Of a stretch of 10,211 nt of DNA, positions 7,503 to 10,211 are shown piece after piece. The translations under genes and the position numbers were made by a program. The stretch is from Microcaldota archaeon (GTDB lineage Archaea; Micrarchaeota; Micrarchaeia; Norongarragalinales; UBA97). The stretch covers positions 1-10,211 of the forward strand of contig JACRGG010000125.1 of NCBI GenBank assembly GCA_016217775.1, written 5' to 3'. The notes under the pieces were generated by a model. That model made no database searches, was not told the origin of the DNA, and saw only the letters and a list, made by a program, of their open reading frames with translations. Numbering within the stretch: the stretch's first letter is position 1; each line of letters starts with the position of its first letter.

Positions 7503-8702
7503 GTGGACGGGGAAACGATTGTAGCGCAGGTTCTTGAAGAAAGCAACGAGCGAATTAAATCGCTGGACGCAATTACGGCGCGCAGGCACTCGTTTGGCAC
7601 TCTCCTCAAAATCGTGAAAGAAAAAGAGTACTTTCTTGGAATAACCGGCTTGCGCGGAATAGGAAAAACAATTCTATTGCTCCAACTAGCGAAAGCAAGC
7701 AATGGCGTTTACTTCTCTGCAGACAACCGTAATCTGCGCGGGGCAGACTTATACGACGTAATCAAAACGCTTTCGCAAGCAGGGCACGAAAACATTTTCA
7801 TAGACGAAATCCACTCAAAACCAAAGTGGGACGAGGACTTGAAAACCGCCTGTGAAGAAAACCTCGCGTACATCGCATTCTCCGGCTCCAGCGCGATTCA
7901 AATCAAGACGCTTAAGGCAGACTTGTCCCGAAGGGCGGTGATAGAGCACCTGCGGCCGGCAAGCTTTCGCGAGTGGCTGTCAATAAAACGCGGAATCGAG
8001 CTGCCAGCCCTTACTTTAGGCGAATTAGTAAGGAAAAAAACGCGGTTAGCCAAAGACTACGGTTTCGTAAATAAGCTCCTTCCGCAATACTACGAGGCGG
8101 GAGGAGTCTTGTACTCGGCGAAAACCTACTTCCACAAAACCATTCTCTCAATGATTGAAACGATTGCAACCAAGGACTTTGCTTCCATCAAGGGCGTGGG
8201 CCCGGACACTTCGGAAAACTTCTTTAAACTCCTTCAAATGATTGCCACTTCAAACCCGATGGAATTAAGCTACTCGAGCATTGGCCAAACGCTCGGCAGG
8301 GACAAAGTGTGGGTAATGCGCTTTCTGGCAGACGTTGAAAAAACCGAGGTAATTCACAGGGTTTACTCGTGCGGAAGCGGGCCAAAGCCGTTTCGAAAAG
8401 AAGCAAAATACTACCTTCCATTCCCATACCGCCACGCTATTTGCGCATCACTAAACAAAACACCCGACATCGGCTCATTGCGCGAAGAATTCTTCATCAA
8501 CCACGCCGACTGCTGCTACTTGAAGACATCCGGCGTTCCTATGGCGGACTTTAAGATAGGCGGCCTCTCGTTTGAAGTAGGAGGCAAGGGAAAAAACAAC
8601 AAGCAAAACGCGGATTACCTGGTAACCGACGGGCTGGACACGTCAGAAAACAAGCTCCCCCTCTTCACGTTCGGACTACTAACATACCCTTTACCCGAAT
8701 AA
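7503..8702 (+). CDS. AAA_14-type ATPase with winged helix and nuclease-like C-terminus
   Basis: 399 residues from GTG 7503. Walker A is GLRGIGKT (49-56), Walker B NIFIDE (97-102, followed by IHSKPKW), a sensor-like FSGSSA (126-131) and a DLSRRA stretch (140-145) before LRPASFREWL, all typical of AAA_14 (PF13173) ATPases of the AAA_14/DUF4143 type. A winged-helix-like segment spans about 236-298 (ELSYSSIGQTLGRDKVWV...). The C-terminus has ADFKIGG then FEVGGKGK (D349, E358, K362), reminiscent of a PD-(D/E)XK-like fold in related archaeal proteins; activity is not shown. The frame is open further upstream to TTG 7389, but that start would put coding sequence across two operator palindromes and the TATA box, so GTG 7503 is preferred. 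Family members are widespread in archaea and largely uncharacterised; an NTP-driven role on DNA or in defence/mobile contexts is inference. Confidence 0.85.
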   Translation: MDGETIVAQVLEESNERIKSLDAITARRHSFGTLLKIVKEKEYFLGITGLRGIGKTILLLQLAKASNGVYFSADNRNLRGADLYDVIKTLSQAGHENIFIDEIHSKPKWDEDLKTACEENLAYIAFSGSSAIQIKTLKADLSRRAVIEHLRPASFREWLSIKRGIELPALTLGELVRKKTRLAKDYGFVNKLLPQYYEAGGVLYSAKTYFHKTILSMIETIATKDFASIKGVGPDTSENFFKLLQMIATSNPMELSYSSIGQTLGRDKVWVMRFLADVEKTEVIHRVYSCGSGPKPFRKEAKYYLPFPYRHAICASLNKTPDIGSLREEFFINHADCCYLKTSGVPMADFKIGGLSFEVGGKGKNNKQNADYLVTDGLDTSENKLPLFTFGLLTYPLPE

Positions 8703-8723
8703 TGCCGCAATAGCATCACGGCA
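8703..8723 (+). terminator. Weak hairpin immediately after the AAA_14-type gene
   Basis: TGCCG (8703-8707) and CGGCA (8719-8723) form a 5-bp stem with an 11-base loop starting right at the TAA stop. No T-tract follows directly, so it is only a candidate 3'-end structure. Confidence 0.3.
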
Positions 8724-8746
8724 ATCCCGCATTAATTCCCGCCCCG

Positions 8747-8760
8747 CAAGCTTTCGCTTG
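8747..8760. repeat. Inverted copy of the 7062-7075 hairpin core
   Basis: CAAGC-TTTC-GCTTG is the exact reverse complement of bases 7062-7075. It forms a 5-bp stem. The two copies flank the small ORF plus AAA_14-type gene in opposite orientation. Confidence 0.6.
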
Positions 8761-8766
8761 GCAAAA

Positions 8767-8790
8767 CGCTTTTAAAAGCGGGTTTGGTTT
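8767..8790 (+). terminator. 14-bp palindrome followed by T-rich stretch
   Basis: CGCTTTTAAAAGCG (8767-8780) is a perfect palindrome, followed by GGTTTGGTTTT to about 8791. The self-complementarity and T-rich downstream run make it a candidate transcript end for the AAA_14-type gene; a protein-binding site is the alternative. Confidence 0.4.
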
Positions 8791-8872
8791 TCATCCGCGC
8801 AAGAACCTCATCAATTATCTAGGAACAACTTGGAGCGGACTCGCTTCCTTTGATTTAATTCCGTGCGCTATT

Positions 8873-8916
8873 TACTCCCAACGGGTGCGCGGGCTTTGGT
8901 TGGGGGTATTTTATTT
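8873..8916 (+). terminator. Long imperfect hairpin with T-rich tail in the intergenic gap
   Basis: TACTCCCAAC (8873-8882) pairs with GTTGGGGGTA (8899-8908) over 10 positions with one T-G wobble, loop 16 bases, followed by TTTTATTT. It sits just before the next promoter and may insulate it from upstream transcription. Bases 8791-8872 show no supportable gene or RNA. Confidence 0.4.
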
Positions 8917-8923
8917 AACCGCA

Positions 8924-8941
8924 CCAAAACACTTAAATATA
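8924..8941 (+). promoter_or_regulatory. BRE/TATA promoter of the PF01637-type ATPase gene
   Basis: A purine-rich BRE-like CCAAAAC (8924-8930) precedes TTAAATATA (8933-8941), centred 27 bases upstream of GTG 8964. This is the archaeal layout for a leaderless or nearly leaderless transcript. Confidence 0.7.
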
Positions 8942-8970
8942 TTACTCCATAGTAATATACTCTGTGGTAA
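8938..8970. promoter_or_regulatory. Tandem TTAC-N6-GTAA operators between TATA box and start
   Basis: The first site has perfect 9-bp arms (8938-8946 and 8951-8959, centre CCAT) with core ATTACTCCATAGTAAT. The second, ATAC-N6-GTAA at 8957-8970, has one half-site mismatch and overlaps the GTG start. Comparing 15-base windows (8942-8956 with 8957-8971), 11 of 15 positions match. The sites overlap the 3' edge of the TATA box and the expected transcription start, a position that favours repression. The core is the same as at 7457-7470. Confidence 0.65.
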
Positions 8971-10211
8971 TAGCCGGGTTTGTGGATAGGATTGCGGAGC
9001 TTGACGCGTTAAACGAGGAGTTCGCGGGTTTGGAGAAGCGCTCTTCGCTTGCCGTAGTGTACGGACGGCGGCGAGTGGGGAAAACCGAGTTAATCAAGGA
9101 ATTCACTAAGGCAAAAAACCACGTTTACTTTCTTGCAACACTGCAGTCCAAGGAAGAAGTGGTGAAAAACTTTTCCCTAAAAGCCGCGGAATTCTTCCAA
9201 GACAAGGCGGCTCAAGCACAGCCCCACGTCACTTGGAACGGCTTCTTCGAGTACTTGGCTAAGGAAATAAAAGCGAGAAAAAAGCCAATAATACTCGCCT
9301 TCGACGAGTTTACTTACTTAATCCAGCAAGACCGCGCCACGCCCTCCGTATTCCAATACCACTGGGATGAAACCCTCAAGAACCTCCCAGTAATGCTAAT
9401 CCTATGCGGCTCTTACGTCGGGATGATGGAGAAGGAAGTCCTCTCGTACAAAAGCCCGCTTTACGGAAGAACCAACCGCAGGCTTCAAGTCACGCAACTC
9501 GATTTTAAGCACGTGCGCGAATTCGCGCCTCAATACTCGAAAAAACAATTAGTCGAATTATACGCGATACTCGGCGCAGTGCCGTTCTACCTCCGCCAAT
9601 TCGACTCAAGCAAAACCCCGCTGGAAAACGTGGAGCAAGCATTCCTCGACAAAACCAAGTCATTGTACAACGACGGCCTGCTGATGCTGCGCGAAGAGCT
9701 GAAAGAGCCGAGGAACTACTTGTCGATACTCAAGGCAATATCGTTTGGGAAAACCACTCAGAAAGAAATCGCCGACAACGCCCACTTGGAGCCGCTATTA
9801 GTAGGCAAGTACTTGGACGTCCTAAAGGGAATGAAGATAGTGAGCAGGCTAGTGCCAGCTACGGAAAAAAACCCGGAGAAAAGCAAGAAAGGCCTCTACC
9901 GCATTACCGACAATTACTATGATTTCTGGCTGAAGTTCGTCTACCCCTACGCGGAGTACGTGGAAGAAGGAAGGTGCTCCGAGCTGATGAAAAACATCAT
10001 ATCCCCTTCCTTCAACGCTTACGTTGGGCGCTCCTTTGAAGCACTTGCCAAAAAAAAGCTAGTCGAGTTAAACCAGCAAGGCAAGCTCCCGTTTTCCTTC
10101 GAGCGAATAGGCGGGTTTTGGCACGGAGACTGCGAAATAGACTTGGTTGCATTAAATGAAAAAACTAAGGAAATCCTCTTCGCCGAAGTAAAGTGGTCGG
10201 ACCTTGATGAA
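8964..10211 (+). CDS. Archaeal ATPase (PF01637 type) with DUF234-like C-terminus, 3' partial
   Basis: 416 codons are visible, open to the window end. The N-terminus reads GFVDRIAELDAL, the usual FVDRxxEL opening of this family, then Walker A GRRRVGKT (34-41), Walker B IILAFDE (109-115), and CGSYVGMMEKEVLSYKSPLYGR, a highly characteristic family stretch. A winged-helix-like segment spans about 251-325. The C-terminal part contains YVGRSFEALAKKKLVEL and an EID (391-393) ... EVK (408-410) arrangement typical of DUF234 (PF03008), with the D...ExK pattern of PD-(D/E)XK-like folds. The usual family length of about 450-470 residues suggests only a few dozen residues are missing. GTG 8964 is preferred because the TATA box is 27 bases upstream; GTG 8982 is the alternative and would start at DRIAEL. 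TAA at 8934 bounds the frame. The cellular role of this family is largely unknown; ATP hydrolysis and DNA binding are inferred from motifs. Confidence 0.9.
   Translation, partial: MVIAGFVDRIAELDALNEEFAGLEKRSSLAVVYGRRRVGKTELIKEFTKAKNHVYFLATLQSKEEVVKNFSLKAAEFFQDKAAQAQPHVTWNGFFEYLAKEIKARKKPIILAFDEFTYLIQQDRATPSVFQYHWDETLKNLPVMLILCGSYVGMMEKEVLSYKSPLYGRTNRRLQVTQLDFKHVREFAPQYSKKQLVELYAILGAVPFYLRQFDSSKTPLENVEQAFLDKTKSLYNDGLLMLREELKEPRNYLSILKAISFGKTTQKEIADNAHLEPLLVGKYLDVLKGMKIVSRLVPATEKNPEKSKKGLYRITDNYYDFWLKFVYPYAEYVEEGRCSELMKNIISPSFNAYVGRSFEALAKKKLVELNQQGKLPFSFERIGGFWHGDCEIDLVALNEKTKEILFAEVKWSDLDE

Noticed and set aside
8703..8963. Possible small gene or RNA gene between the two ATPase genes
   Set aside because: I found no ORF with credible composition and no tRNA-like cloverleaf; hairpins and the promoter account for the notable structure.

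Overview
The window most likely comes from an archaeon, and a DPANN-type lineage is plausible. The strongest signs are two ATPase genes whose likely GTG starts lie 26-27 bases downstream of TATA-box-like elements (an archaeal leaderless layout), archaeal-type ATPase families, poly-T/hairpin intergenic signals, and a very large repetitive surface-type protein. No rRNA, tRNA or universal marker gene is present, so the taxonomic placement is inference. All recognised genes are on the + strand.

Bases 3-6884 hold the 3' part of one giant reading frame (2293 visible residues; its true start and any signal peptide lie upstream of the window). The first half (to about 3869) is an array of 12 Ig/cadherin-like beta-sandwich domains of about 100-120 residues, each with a cysteine pair. 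Four domain subtypes recur in fixed order (A-BCDA-BCDA), followed by three divergent domains (E-F-G). The second half (3870-6881) switches to about 21 short propeller-type repeats (NGELYAGGxF ... KWNGxxW) and has visibly lower GC. It ends without a recognisable membrane anchor or sorting signal.

Bases 6885-7097 are intergenic, with a GC-rich hairpin, a T8 tract, a GAAA-loop hairpin and a further inverted repeat. A 96-codon ORF of unknown function (7098-7388, TTG start) follows.

Next come two NTPase genes from different families: an AAA_14-type ATPase with a winged-helix segment and a nuclease-fold-like C-terminus (7503-8702), and an archaeal ATPase (PF01637 type) with a winged helix and a DUF234-like C-terminus (8964 to beyond the window end). 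The 261-base gap between them holds terminator-like hairpins and a promoter. The promoter of each ATPase gene carries one perfect and one one-mismatch copy of the same palindrome, TTAC-N6-GTAA, beside its TATA box. This suggests that a single DNA-binding factor, possibly one of the winged-helix ATPases, controls both genes. That shared operator pattern is the most interesting regulatory signal in the window; the super-repeat architecture of the giant protein is the most interesting protein-level one.
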